Assembly: GCF_040364665.1 (NCBI RefSeq)
Contig: NZ_BAABWX010000008.1
Location: 1-64,000 of the forward strand
Length of the DNA: 64,000 bases
Reading direction: 5' to 3'
Origin: Cognatishimia sp. WU-CL00825
GTDB taxonomy: Bacteria > Pseudomonadota > Alphaproteobacteria > Rhodobacterales > Rhodobacteraceae
The position numbers and the translations under genes were made by a program. Every line of letters starts with the position of its first letter. Position 1 is the stretch's first letter. The notes beneath the pieces were generated by a model. The model searched no databases and was not told the origin of the DNA. It was given only the letters and a program-made list of their open reading frames with translations. This document shows positions 18,104 to 26,924 of the stretch, one piece after another.

Positions 18104-19174
18104 ATGAACCGAGTTTATACAATTCAGTATTTGCGGGCCTTGGCGGCTCTGGCGGTTGTGGCGCTGCATGCGGGCAAACGCGTGCAAGAGGCGTTGCCTG
18201 ACATGGTGACAACCGGATTGTCCCTAGGCCATGCGGGTGTGGATCTGTTTTTTGTGATCAGCGGCTTCATCATGTGGAGCATCAGCCACAACAAACCCTC
18301 TGATCCCATCGGCTTTCTGCTGCGCCGCCTCATTCGCATTGCGCCGCCCTATTGGGTGGCCATTCTGGTCTGGGTCGCGGTGGTCTCGGTGTTAAATTAC
18401 AATTGGATCACCGTCACCACACCCCATGTGCTGGGGTCGTTGGCGTTTTTCCCGCATTACAGCCCAACCTTTGAGACCCGGATCTGGCCAGTGTTGGTGC
18501 CCGGTTGGACCCTGACCTATGAGATGTTCTTTTATCTGGTCTTTGCCGCGGCTTTGCTGGTGGCCACAAAACAGCGGCTTGGGCTGCTGGTGGCGTTGTT
18601 TTTAGGGCTGGTTGGGGCTGGGTTCTGGCTGGACCCAAACCAGGCCTGGGCCGTGACCTATACCAGCCCCTTGTTGTTGGAATTTCTGGGCGGCTGTCTG
18701 ATTGCCGAGCTGTGGAAGCGCCGCCCCGGATCTGTGGCGCGTAATCTGCTGTTGCTCTTGGCGGGTTTTGGCCTGCTGATAACCTTTGGCACCCATGTGG
18801 ATGATGCTGATCTGGCCCATCGCGCGCTGGTCTTTGGCGGGCCGGCGGTGCTGATCACCCTGGGGGCTGTGGGGCTGGGACGCCGCGTGCCACATCTGCC
18901 GTGGCTAGAGCGGCTGGGGGATGCCAGCTATGCGATTTATCTGTTCCATCTGTTTTTGCTGGTGCCGATGGGAGAGGCCTGGACCCGGCTGCCCGGCCTG
19001 CATTCCACCCCGGCGGCGTTTGGCTTTATCGTCCTGACCTTGGTCTTGGTCTGCTTTATGGGGCTGGCGATTTATAAATATGGCGAACACCCGCTGCAAA
19101 AGACTCTGAATAAGCTCTTTTTGCCCAAACCCCCCGTTGCCAAACCTCAGGAACAGAGCCTTGCAAACCGCTGA
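18104..19174 (+). CDS. Membrane acyltransferase (acyltransferase-3/OafA family)
   Basis: A 356-residue multi-pass inner-membrane O-acyltransferase predicted to acetylate sugars on the outer polysaccharide or its lipid-linked unit. It starts with the family signature YTIQYLRALAALAVVALHAGKR, whose His is catalytic, then GVDLFFVISGFIMW and FLLRRLIRIAPPYW. About ten hydrophobic helices follow, with DASYAIYLFHLF near residue 275. ATG 18104 gives the classic N-terminus; ATG 18092 would add four residues, and the AGGAG at 18086-18090 is poorly spaced for both. Second gene of the wzc operon. Confidence 0.88.
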   Translation: MNRVYTIQYLRALAALAVVALHAGKRVQEALPDMVTTGLSLGHAGVDLFFVISGFIMWSISHNKPSDPIGFLLRRLIRIAPPYWVAILVWVAVVSVLNYNWITVTTPHVLGSLAFFPHYSPTFETRIWPVLVPGWTLTYEMFFYLVFAAALLVATKQRLGLLVALFLGLVGAGFWLDPNQAWAVTYTSPLLLEFLGGCLIAELWKRRPGSVARNLLLLLAGFGLLITFGTHVDDADLAHRALVFGGPAVLITLGAVGLGRRVPHLPWLERLGDASYAIYLFHLFLLVPMGEAWTRLPGLHSTPAAFGFIVLTLVLVCFMGLAIYKYGEHPLQKTLNKLFLPKPPVAKPQEQSLANR

Positions 19175-19175
19175 T

Positions 19176-20375
19176 ATGCCCCTTTCCACGCCAGAATCCA
19201 TGCCAGAACAGCCGGCCCAAAGCCCGGCCTTGGCCGCCGCCAAGATCGAAGTGTTTGGCTTTGACGTGGCCGAGATCTCGCAGATCCGCCGCATCCGGGC
19301 GATGGCGGCTTTGGGGCATGATGTGCATAGTTTCACCATGCGGCGCGACAATATGAATGCCGATTTTCAACCCGATTGGCCCAACACCCATCTTTACGAC
19401 ACGGAAAACGAAAACCTGCCCAAACGGGTGATGGTGGTGGCAAAATCCATCCTGAAAATGGCCCGCCATCGCGCCCGCATCCGTGCGGCAGATATGATCT
19501 TTGCGCGCAATATGGATATGCTGGCCATCGCCTGGGCCGCGCGCGCTTTGGCCGGGGCCAGCCAGACGCCGCTGGTCTATGAATGTCTGGACATCAACGG
19601 ATCGCTGTGCGGGCAGGGGGGCAAAAGCCGCCTGATGCGCGCGGCTGAACGGTTTTTACTGCGGCGCACCCAGATGCTGGTGGTCTCGTCTCCGGGCTTT
19701 GTCAGACAGTATTTTGAGCCTCTGCAAGGCTATGACGGCCCCTGGGCCTTGTGGGAGAACAAACTGGCCGCCGGCGCGGCTTTGCCAGAGCGGCCCAAGG
19801 CACGCGCGCCGCGCAGGGCCGATCACCCGATCAGAATTGGCTGGGTTGGCACCATTCGCTGCGCCCCCAGTTTGAAATTGCTGGCGGCGGTGGCGGATCA
19901 CTTGGGCGCGCAGGTTGAAATCCATATCCACGGCATTGTGCATCACCATGCGCTGGCGGGCTTTGATGAAACCATCAATGCACGCGCCAATATGATCTAT
20001 CACGGGGCTTATGACTATCCGCAGGATCTGGCGCAGATCTATGGCACCTGTGATGTGGTCTGGGCGCAAGACCTTTGGCAAAGTGGCAATAATTCTGACT
20101 GGCTTTTGCCCAATCGCATCTATGAGGCCAGTTGGGCCGGTTGCCCCAGCATTGCAGTTGCCAGCACCGAAACCGGGCGTCGCGTGGCCGAGGATGATCT
20201 GGGCTGGGCCATTGATGCGCCAGAGCCAGATCAGCTGATTGCGCTGTTACAGAGCCTATCCATAGAGACGATTGCGGCCAAGGGCCAAGCTTTGCTCGCG
20301 CGGCCGGATCGGGATTTTGTGCAATCAAATGACGACATCCAAGATGTCATCACCACCGTACAAGAGGGGCTTTAA
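19176..20375 (+). CDS. Glycosyltransferase (GT4-like, GT-B fold)
   Basis: A 399-residue cytosolic glycosyltransferase. The N-terminal domain has a Rossmann-like start (KIEVFGFDVAEISQIRRIRAM). The C-terminal domain begins IRIGWVGTIRCAPSL and contains the GT4-type donor region YHGAYDYPQDLAQIYGTCDVVWAQD, then LPNRIYEASWAGCPSIAV with the Glu that contacts donor ribose. ATG 19176 follows the acyltransferase stop by one base; an in-frame start at 19137 would overlap it. Donor and acceptor are unknown. Its place between acyltransferase and ExoA-like genes suggests a repeat-unit assembly step. Confidence 0.85.
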   Translation: MPLSTPESMPEQPAQSPALAAAKIEVFGFDVAEISQIRRIRAMAALGHDVHSFTMRRDNMNADFQPDWPNTHLYDTENENLPKRVMVVAKSILKMARHRARIRAADMIFARNMDMLAIAWAARALAGASQTPLVYECLDINGSLCGQGGKSRLMRAAERFLLRRTQMLVVSSPGFVRQYFEPLQGYDGPWALWENKLAAGAALPERPKARAPRRADHPIRIGWVGTIRCAPSLKLLAAVADHLGAQVEIHIHGIVHHHALAGFDETINARANMIYHGAYDYPQDLAQIYGTCDVVWAQDLWQSGNNSDWLLPNRIYEASWAGCPSIAVASTETGRRVAEDDLGWAIDAPEPDQLIALLQSLSIETIAAKGQALLARPDRDFVQSNDDIQDVITTVQEGL

Positions 20376-20376
20376 G

Positions 20377-21384
20377 ATGGTCTATCACTGCACCCATGCG
20401 GCCCCTGAAACCATTTTGGTTGCGATCCCCACATTAAACGAAGCGACCCATATTGCCGACACGCTAGAGGCGCTTTTGCGCGATGCGCCACAGATGGCAG
20501 AGGTGAAAATTGTGGTGGCGGATGGTGGCAGCACGGATGCCACCTGTGACATTGTGCGCGACTATGGCGCGCGGCACCCCAATATTCACCTGATCGACAA
20601 TCCCGATAAATTACAGGCTGCGGCGGTCAACAAAGTGGTCACGGATTGCGCCGAGCCGCAGCACCGCATTCTGGTGCGGGTGGATGCGCATTCCCACTAT
20701 AAGCCGGGCTATGTGCTGCGGGTGGCTGACAGCTTGCTGAAACAGGATGTGGCGGCGCTGGCCACGGTGATGGATTCCGTGGGCGACAGTTGTTTTCAGC
20801 GTGGCTCTGCCTGGTCGCTGGAGACAAAACTTGGCTCTGGTGGATCAGGCCATCGCGGTGGAACAGTCTCTGGTTATGTGGAACATGGCCATCACGCGGG
20901 CTTTGATTTGGACATCTGGCGCAAGACCGGCGGCTATAACACGGGTTTTGTCGCCAATGAGGACGCCGAGCTGGATCACCGGATTGGCTTGGCCGGCGGC
21001 AAGATCTGGCTGGATGCCACGATCCGGCTGGATTACGTGATGCGCCCCAGCCTGGGCAAGCTGGCCAAGCAATATTGGCGCTATGGCAAGGGCCGCGCCC
21101 AGACCATTCAAACCCATGGCATGAGGCCAAAGCTGCGCCAGATGGTGCCGCCGGTGATTTTATTGGTGAATATGGTCTCGCTGATTTTGGCTCTGTTCTG
21201 GCCCAAATTGCTGATTTTGCCGCTGCTTTATCTGGGACTGCTGGCGGCGATGTCGCTGCAGTTGCTCTTGAAACATCGCAGCCTATGCGCGCTTTGGGCC
21301 GGGCCTGCGCTATTGGCGATGCATCAGGCCTGGGGGGCAGGGTTCTTGATCCAGCGTTATCTGACAAAGGGGCCGACATCATGA
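20377..21384 (+). CDS. ExoA-like glycosyltransferase family 2
   Basis: A 335-residue inner-membrane GT2 resembling succinoglycan ExoA, a beta-1,3-glucosyltransferase. The GT-A domain has ILVAIPTLNEATHI (near residues 12-25), VVADGGSTDATCDIV (DGGS near 49-52) and the DAH acceptor-region motif VRVDAHSHY. ANEDAELDHRI supplies the ED-type catalytic acid, followed by RYGKGRAQT. Two C-terminal membrane helices (about 255-300) anchor it. ATG 20377 is preceded by GAGGGG 8 bases upstream and follows the GT4 stop by one base. Its own stop overlaps the next start (ATGA). Confidence 0.88.
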   Translation: MVYHCTHAAPETILVAIPTLNEATHIADTLEALLRDAPQMAEVKIVVADGGSTDATCDIVRDYGARHPNIHLIDNPDKLQAAAVNKVVTDCAEPQHRILVRVDAHSHYKPGYVLRVADSLLKQDVAALATVMDSVGDSCFQRGSAWSLETKLGSGGSGHRGGTVSGYVEHGHHAGFDLDIWRKTGGYNTGFVANEDAELDHRIGLAGGKIWLDATIRLDYVMRPSLGKLAKQYWRYGKGRAQTIQTHGMRPKLRQMVPPVILLVNMVSLILALFWPKLLILPLLYLGLLAAMSLQLLLKHRSLCALWAGPALLAMHQAWGAGFLIQRYLTKGPTS

Positions 21385-22268
21385 AGATTGATATTTGCAT
21401 CTGTACCTTTCGCCGTCCCTTTGTGGTGGAAACCCTGAAATCCATCGAGGCGGCGGATGTGCCCCAGGGGGCCGAGCTGCGTATCATCGTGATCGACAAT
21501 GACGATACAGCCACCGCCCAAGAGCGCGTGGAAAGCACGGCCGCGACCATGACACGCCCCGTGACCTATAGACATGCGCCCGGAGCCAATATCTCGATTG
21601 CCCGCAATGCGGGGCTGGATGCGGCGGATGGCGATTGGATCGCCTTTCTGGATGACGATGAGGTGGTTGAGCCCACTTGGCTGGTGGCGCTGGTGGACCG
21701 TCAGCAAGAGACAAATGCCGATGCGGTCTTTGGCCATAGCCGGGCTAACTATGGACCCGACGCGCCGGATTGGATGATCAAAGGCGACTTTCATTCGCAA
21801 TTTGCCGCGCCGCGCGGCGATGTGGTGGAAACCGGCCATACCTGTAATGCGCTGCTGCGCTGGGGGGATGCCCCCTGGCGGGACGAACGTTTTGCGCTGG
21901 AACGGGGTCGATCTGGCGGCGAAGACACCGAATTCTTTTTCCGCCTGCGCCAGATGGGCGCCAGCTATGCCATCGCAGATGCCTCTATTGTCAGCGAAGA
22001 TGTGCCGCCTGCGCGCCTGAGCCTCGGCTGGCTGCTGCGCCGCCGGTTCCGCATTGGTCAAAGCTATGCGGCCTCGGCCCATGGTCTGCCGGCACGGGCC
22101 AAGCTGTTGGTTCTGGCATCGCTGAAATCTGCCTATAGTTTCCTGCGCGCCGGCCTGGCCTTTGGGGCGCAAGACCGCCGCGCCTTTTGGCTGATGCGCG
22201 GCACCATGCACGCCGGCGTCTGTGCGGGCTGTTTGAATGTGCGACAACGGGCGCTTTATGGCAGTTAA
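21381..22268 (+). CDS. ExoM-like glycosyltransferase family 2
   Basis: A 295-residue GT2 similar in pattern to succinoglycan ExoM. It starts MKIDICICTFRRPFVVETL and has IIVIDNDDTATAQERV near residue 35, ANISIARNAGL near 72, and the metal-binding FLDDDEVV (DDDE near 91-94). GRSGGEDTEFFFRL near 175 carries the catalytic-base region. ATG 21381 overlaps the ExoA-like stop by 4 bases, so the two are translationally coupled. A much longer in-frame ORF from 21075 overlaps ExoA and is not the real start. The sugar transferred is not deducible. Confidence 0.88.
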   Translation: MKIDICICTFRRPFVVETLKSIEAADVPQGAELRIIVIDNDDTATAQERVESTAATMTRPVTYRHAPGANISIARNAGLDAADGDWIAFLDDDEVVEPTWLVALVDRQQETNADAVFGHSRANYGPDAPDWMIKGDFHSQFAAPRGDVVETGHTCNALLRWGDAPWRDERFALERGRSGGEDTEFFFRLRQMGASYAIADASIVSEDVPPARLSLGWLLRRRFRIGQSYAASAHGLPARAKLLVLASLKSAYSFLRAGLAFGAQDRRAFWLMRGTMHAGVCAGCLNVRQRALYGS

Positions 22269-22316
22269 TCCAAAGCGACGGGTAGGTAAGGTAAGCGGTA
22301 TGACAAGGACAGAGCA

Positions 22317-23345
22317 ATGTTAAACGGATTACAATGCGGCCGTGCCGTTGCCGCGCTGATGGTGGCGGTGTTTCATGCCAATGTTTTTTTGCTGCCCAAG
22401 AACTTTTACAATGGCGAAGGTGCCGGCGTCGGCTTTAACTTTGGCTATGCCGGGGTTGAGTTTTTCTTTGTCCTCTCTGGTTTCATCATGGCCTTGGTGC
22501 ATCGGCGCGACTTTGGTCAACCGGCGCAAGCCACGCGGTTTTTGCGCAAACGCATCTTGCGGATTTACCCCATCTATTGGGTTGTGTTGACCGCGCTTTT
22601 GGCGATTTACTTTGCCGCGCCCGGCCGGGGCCCCGAACATGCCCGCGAAGGCTTTGCCATTCTGACATCCTATCTGCTGTTTCCCACCATCGATGGGCCG
22701 ATCATGCAGATCGCCTGGACCCTGCAGCACGAGATGTTGTTTTACGCGGTGTTTACCCTGCTGATCGTGCATATTCGTTGGGGCATGGTCGCCTTTGGCG
22801 GCTGGATGCTGGCCTGTGTGATCTCGCTGCCGTTCTGGCCAGAGATGGCCTATCCGTTTGAATTTGTCCTAAAGGCGCACAACCTGCTGTTCCTGTTCGG
22901 CATCCTTGCCGCATTGGTCTATAAACACCTGTCCCAAAACATGGCGCGGCTGAGTTTCTGGGCCGGAACCCTGCTGTTTTTGGGGATTGGGCTTACCGAA
23001 ACCATGGGGGGCATGGCCTTGTCTGAAAATATTCGCCCGCTTGGCTATGGGCTTGGCGCGGCGCTGGCGGTGATCGGATTGGCCCAGGGCAATCTGCCCG
23101 CGCCAAACTGGCTGACCTTTTTGGGCAATGCCTCTTATGCGATCTATCTCGTGCATTTGCCGGTGATGAACATCGCCGCAGTGCCCCTGCGCAAACTAGA
23201 GGTGCATACGATGATCCCGCCGCTGGCCATGCTGGCGCTGATAACTGTGATTGTAACCATCGCCGGGTCTTTGGCCCATATCTATCTGGAAAAGCCGTTG
23301 ATTGCGTTTTTTGCCAAACGCGCCGCCAAGAAATCTGCCGCCTGA
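22317..23345 (+). CDS. Membrane acyltransferase (ExoZ/OafA-like)
   Basis: A 342-residue polytopic O-acyltransferase. The opening LNGLQCGRAVAALMVAVFHAN, with the conserved catalytic His, followed by YAGVEFFFVLSGFIMALVH and FLRKRILRIYPIYWVV, is the standard acyltransferase-3 signature and is closest in length and pattern to ExoZ. About ten membrane helices are visible. It likely acetylates the exopolysaccharide, acting after or beside the acyltransferase encoded at 18.1 kb. An AAGGACAGAG purine stretch precedes ATG 22317. Part of the wzc operon, 48 bases after the ExoM-like gene. Confidence 0.88.
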   Translation: MLNGLQCGRAVAALMVAVFHANVFLLPKNFYNGEGAGVGFNFGYAGVEFFFVLSGFIMALVHRRDFGQPAQATRFLRKRILRIYPIYWVVLTALLAIYFAAPGRGPEHAREGFAILTSYLLFPTIDGPIMQIAWTLQHEMLFYAVFTLLIVHIRWGMVAFGGWMLACVISLPFWPEMAYPFEFVLKAHNLLFLFGILAALVYKHLSQNMARLSFWAGTLLFLGIGLTETMGGMALSENIRPLGYGLGAALAVIGLAQGNLPAPNWLTFLGNASYAIYLVHLPVMNIAAVPLRKLEVHTMIPPLAMLALITVIVTIAGSLAHIYLEKPLIAFFAKRAAKKSAA

Positions 23346-23367
23346 CCCAATTGTAAGAAGACACCCT

Positions 23368-24207
23368 ATGTCCCAAGATCAAAGACTGCCGCATTTTATC
23401 ATCATCGGCGCGATGAAGTCAGGCACCACCAGCCTGTATCGCTATCTCGCCGAACACCCCGAGGTGGATATGTCGCGCGACAAGGAAACCGATTTCTTTG
23501 TCGCCGAAAAAACCTGGGGCAATGGGCTGTCGTGGTATTCAGATCAATGGGGAACGAGGCCGTTGATCCGGGGGGAGGCCAGCCCAAATTACACCAAGTC
23601 GCGTGACTTTGCCGGCGTGCCAGCACGCATTGCTGAGACCTGCCCGGATGTGCGGCTGATCTATATTGTGCGTGATCCGGTCAAACGGGCGGTGTCGCAG
23701 TTCAAACACAGCTTTATCATTGGCGATATCGACCCTGATATGGCGGATTTTACCGAAAGCCATGAATATGCGCATATTCTGGATGCGAGCCTTTATGCCC
23801 GCCAGCTAGAGGCGTATTTGGCGCATTTCCCCAAGGAAGCGCTTTTGGTGCTGGATTTTGACGACATGGTGCAAGACCCCCAAGCGGTGATGGATCAGAT
23901 CACCACCCATATCGGGGCCTCTGCCCGCCAGATCCAAGACAAAGGTGCCCAGAACGACAGTGCGGAATTATCCCGGGTGCCAGCGCCTATTTTACGCTTT
24001 GCGCAATCGCCGCTGGGACGGCGCATCACCGCGCTGATCAGCCGCGAGATGCGCGATAAAATCCGCGGACTGCTGGCCTTTGGCAAAAGCCGCAAACCCC
24101 CGGTTTTCCCCGCGGATCTGCTGGCCAAGATACAGGCGGATCTGACAGAGGACACCACCCGGTTTCGTGAGATAACCGGCAGGTCTTTTTCAAACTGGTC
24201 TGTGTGA
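23368..24207 (+). CDS. PAPS-dependent sulfotransferase
   Basis: A 279-residue sulfotransferase closing the wzc operon. The PAPS 5'-loop IIIGAMKSGTTSLYRYL (about residues 11-27) and the 3'-phosphate motif YIVRDPVKRAVSQFKH (about 93-108) are canonical. KETDFF and EASPNYTKS are also seen in polysaccharide sulfotransferases. ATG 23368 follows an AAGAAG purine stretch. The gene is downstream of the ExoZ-like acyltransferase and converges with the ExoF-like gene with 18 bases between stops. Its linkage to ExoA/ExoM-type genes makes the exopolysaccharide repeat unit the likely acceptor. Confidence 0.9.
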   Translation: MSQDQRLPHFIIIGAMKSGTTSLYRYLAEHPEVDMSRDKETDFFVAEKTWGNGLSWYSDQWGTRPLIRGEASPNYTKSRDFAGVPARIAETCPDVRLIYIVRDPVKRAVSQFKHSFIIGDIDPDMADFTESHEYAHILDASLYARQLEAYLAHFPKEALLVLDFDDMVQDPQAVMDQITTHIGASARQIQDKGAQNDSAELSRVPAPILRFAQSPLGRRITALISREMRDKIRGLLAFGKSRKPPVFPADLLAKIQADLTEDTTRFREITGRSFSNWSV

Positions 24208-24225
24208 ACCCTGGCGGCAGAGCCT

Positions 24226-25431
24226 TTAGTTCGCGCTGGTTTGCACGTCGGTTCCCACCACCACAATATCGCCGGGCAACAACACGGTGTTGCTGGTGAC
24301 GGTTTCATTGGCAAAGCGGGCGGCGCGCGGGCCCAGGATCGAGAATTGCAGGCCAATGCCGCCATCATCCAGCGCCAGACCATTCACATCCCCATAAAGC
24401 AGCGCCAATTCACTCAGCGAAATACGGTAGTTCTGCTGCAGGGTATTTAACAGATTGCGCGCATCGCGCAGGGCTTCGAGACGGGTTTGATGCTGATCTG
24501 ACTCGTATCTTTGACGGTTGCGTTCCGCCAAGGAAATCGCGCGGCGCACGTTGATCTTGGCGGTTTCGATCGCCAAGAGATCTTCGCGTTCATCCGCCAG
24601 ACGCTGCACCAGGCCCGAGGTGCGGGTATTGGTGGCCAGACCCTGAGATTGCAGGCTGCGGGCCGCATCCAGATCTTCGGATATGCGGGCAATGGTGCTT
24701 TCTTTCAGGCCAAGCCGCTCATCCAGAATGCCAATTTGCAATTGGCCTTCGGCAATTTCCTTATCCCAGGATTTGATCAATATCGCAGCGGTCAGCCGGG
24801 CTCGGTCCAGAACTTTGGCCTCGGCTATCAGGCGGTTTTCCAGACCTGGCAATTCCGAGCGCGGCACAGCCGCCTGCAGATCTTCGGGCAGAACCACCGG
24901 GGCCTCTGGCCCGGCCAAAGCCGCCTCAAGGCGGGAAATCCGCGCAGCGGTATCGGCAATATCTGTGGCCAGGGTGGTCGACCGGCGCCGCGCCGCCAAA
25001 GAGGACAATTCCGAATTGCCGCCGGTGGGCGCATCCAATGTTGCCGCGCCGCCAGACAGGGCCAAAGCCACGCCCACAGTCATGCCCGGGGCAAAGTCAA
25101 AACGGCCCCCGCGTTCAATAAAGCCCGAAACGATGATGGGGGCATATTCCGAGATTTCCACCGACACAAAGGGAATGCCGCTAAAGCCACCTTTGACCAT
25201 GGCATCGGTGACATCGGCTTCGACCTCGTCAAAGGTCTTGCCATCCGCGACAATACTGCCGATTTCTGACAGGCGAATATTGCCATCCAGATCGATGGTC
25301 GCGGTCTTTGGGGTCTGCAAAAAGTTGTAATTCAGGGTGATTTGATCCCCAACGACCAACCGGTATGGATCCGCAGCAAGCGGGGTGGCGCAGATCAGGC
25401 TCAGGCCAAGAAGGGTGGATGTCAGTCGCAT
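24226..25431 (-). CDS. exoF: ExoF-like polysaccharide export protein
   Basis: A 401-residue periplasmic OPX-type export protein. A signal peptide (about residues 1-20, ending TPLAA) is followed by the polysaccharide export domain (YRLVVGDQITLNY through VTDAM, about 22-95). An SLBB-type segment follows (IIVSGFIERGGRFDFAPGMTVGVAL). A helical, probably coiled-coil region occupies about residues 170-330, and the C-terminus reads LLPGDIVVVGTDVQ. This architecture and length match ExoF rather than outer-membrane Wza; there is no lipobox. Last gene of a minus-strand operon with the polymerase, a sulfotransferase and an acyltransferase. A GGGAGAG ribosome binding site precedes ATG 25431. Confidence 0.88.
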   Translation of the reverse strand: MRLTSTLLGLSLICATPLAADPYRLVVGDQITLNYNFLQTPKTATIDLDGNIRLSEIGSIVADGKTFDEVEADVTDAMVKGGFSGIPFVSVEISEYAPIIVSGFIERGGRFDFAPGMTVGVALALSGGAATLDAPTGGNSELSSLAARRRSTTLATDIADTAARISRLEAALAGPEAPVVLPEDLQAAVPRSELPGLENRLIAEAKVLDRARLTAAILIKSWDKEIAEGQLQIGILDERLGLKESTIARISEDLDAARSLQSQGLATNTRTSGLVQRLADEREDLLAIETAKINVRRAISLAERNRQRYESDQHQTRLEALRDARNLLNTLQQNYRISLSELALLYGDVNGLALDDGGIGLQFSILGPRAARFANETVTSNTVLLPGDIVVVGTDVQTSAN

Positions 25432-25500
25432 AGGGTGTTGCTCTCCCAGGGGCTATTTAAAGGCGTAAAATACACAGCCGTTTGGCTGATAATAAATCTG

Positions 25501-26904
25501 TCATGCCCTGTCTTTCATAGCCTTATGTTTGTTTTCAGATGAATTTGTGGCGATATGTGGCGCAGAACGGGCGCGCACCGAGGAAAAAGGATGGGCCAGA
25601 AAGTCCTCTGCGGCGCGCGGTTTATCCCCTTGAGGATGCAGGCTGCGCCAATCTTGCTGGGCGCTGACCGCATACATCACCATGACCACAATCATGAACT
25701 CATGGCCCCGATACAGCGATGGCCCCAGCAGCGAGGTCAGAATGCTGGCAAACAGAAACACCAGCCCACAGGCGGCCGGCACAGAGCCATTGTGCATAAA
25801 CAGCCGCAGCAGACGTTTGCCCGCGGTGTAGATCAGCCAAAACATCGCCAGCACGCCAGCCCAGCCGGCCGAGACAAAAATCTCGAGCACAAAATTATGA
25901 AAGGACACGCTGGTGACCGCCCCGGCGTGTTGGGTCAAAAGCCGTTCGTGGGCAAAATCGGGGGCCGACCAAAAGGCCGTATAGCCCACCCCAAGCACCG
26001 GGTGTTCAGCGGCCACATCCTGGGCCACATCCCACAGCACCGTGCGCCCGGTCAGGGTGGCATCTTTGCCCACCCCATCCAGCACAATCTGAATCGGATC
26101 TAGCCCGGCCACGGTCAGCAATATCGGTCCTAGGGCGATGGCCATGACGGTCAAAAAGATCAGGGTTGTGGACACGCTCGAGGGAATGCGCCGCACGCAA
26201 AGCACCGCCAAAAGCCCGGCCATGGGGGGCACCAGCAAAACCGAGGTCATGGATTGTGATAAAATCAACGCCGCAAAGGTCAGCGCCAGGCTGACAAGCG
26301 CGGCCAGTTTTAACTTGATGCTGGCCTCGGATCTATACATCAACAGCATGGCCAAAGCGGCGACCACGCAGAACAAGGCGCGTTGCCCCAGCATGTTCTT
26401 TTGCGAAAACACCCCCATCAGACCGCCCGCCCGACTGTAAACCCGCCAGGGAAACAGCCCTGTGGCCCAATGCAGCAGCGACAGGATCACGGCGAGGGTC
26501 AGCACAAGAAAGATGGCGCGGGTGATGGCGCTGATCGAATAGCGCCAGCCAAGATAGGTGGCGATGACAAAGGTCATCATCAACTGCACCCCCGACGAGA
26601 TGCTGCTGGCCGGGGACAGCGACCAGACAACCGAAGCCAGGCAGACCACCGGATAGGCCAGCACCGCTTTGTTATCCAGCATCAGGGCAAAGAAATACGG
26701 CCACAGCATAATCACCCGCAGCAGGGTGGTGGCATAACACAACAGCCAGACCAGCGATTGGCCAAAGCCCAGATGCACCAGCATGTCAGAGCTGGCAATC
26801 ACCACCAGAAACAGCAAACCCACATCAACCACAGCCCAAAACTGCCCTTCGCGGCTGCGATCTGCCGGGGCCGCAGAGGAGGGAAAGAGGGCTGTTGAGG
26901 TCAT
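25501..26904 (-). CDS. Polysaccharide polymerase / O-antigen ligase family (ExoQ-like)
   Basis: A 467-residue inner-membrane protein with about 11-12 hydrophobic helices and a large periplasmic loop before the last helices. The pattern GGLMGVFSQKNMLGQRAL near residue 180 and the Wzy_C-like segment LTGRTVLWDVAQDVAAEHPVLGVGYTAFW near 290 are typical of ExoQ and Wzy/WaaL proteins. It probably polymerises flipped repeat units together with the flippase and the Wzc protein encoded at 14.2-18.0 kb. Located between a sulfotransferase (20 bases upstream) and the ExoF-like gene on the same strand. Confidence 0.87.
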   Translation of the reverse strand: MTSTALFPSSAAPADRSREGQFWAVVDVGLLFLVVIASSDMLVHLGFGQSLVWLLCYATTLLRVIMLWPYFFALMLDNKAVLAYPVVCLASVVWSLSPASSISSGVQLMMTFVIATYLGWRYSISAITRAIFLVLTLAVILSLLHWATGLFPWRVYSRAGGLMGVFSQKNMLGQRALFCVVAALAMLLMYRSEASIKLKLAALVSLALTFAALILSQSMTSVLLVPPMAGLLAVLCVRRIPSSVSTTLIFLTVMAIALGPILLTVAGLDPIQIVLDGVGKDATLTGRTVLWDVAQDVAAEHPVLGVGYTAFWSAPDFAHERLLTQHAGAVTSVSFHNFVLEIFVSAGWAGVLAMFWLIYTAGKRLLRLFMHNGSVPAACGLVFLFASILTSLLGPSLYRGHEFMIVVMVMYAVSAQQDWRSLHPQGDKPRAAEDFLAHPFSSVRARSAPHIATNSSENKHKAMKDRA

Positions 26905-26924
26905 AGGGGTGGCGCTAGCCCTTC

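Noticed and set aside
21075-21380. N-terminal extension of the ExoM-like gene
   Set aside because: It overlaps the ExoA-like gene in another frame. The family N-terminus starts at ATG 21381 with the usual ATGA overlap.
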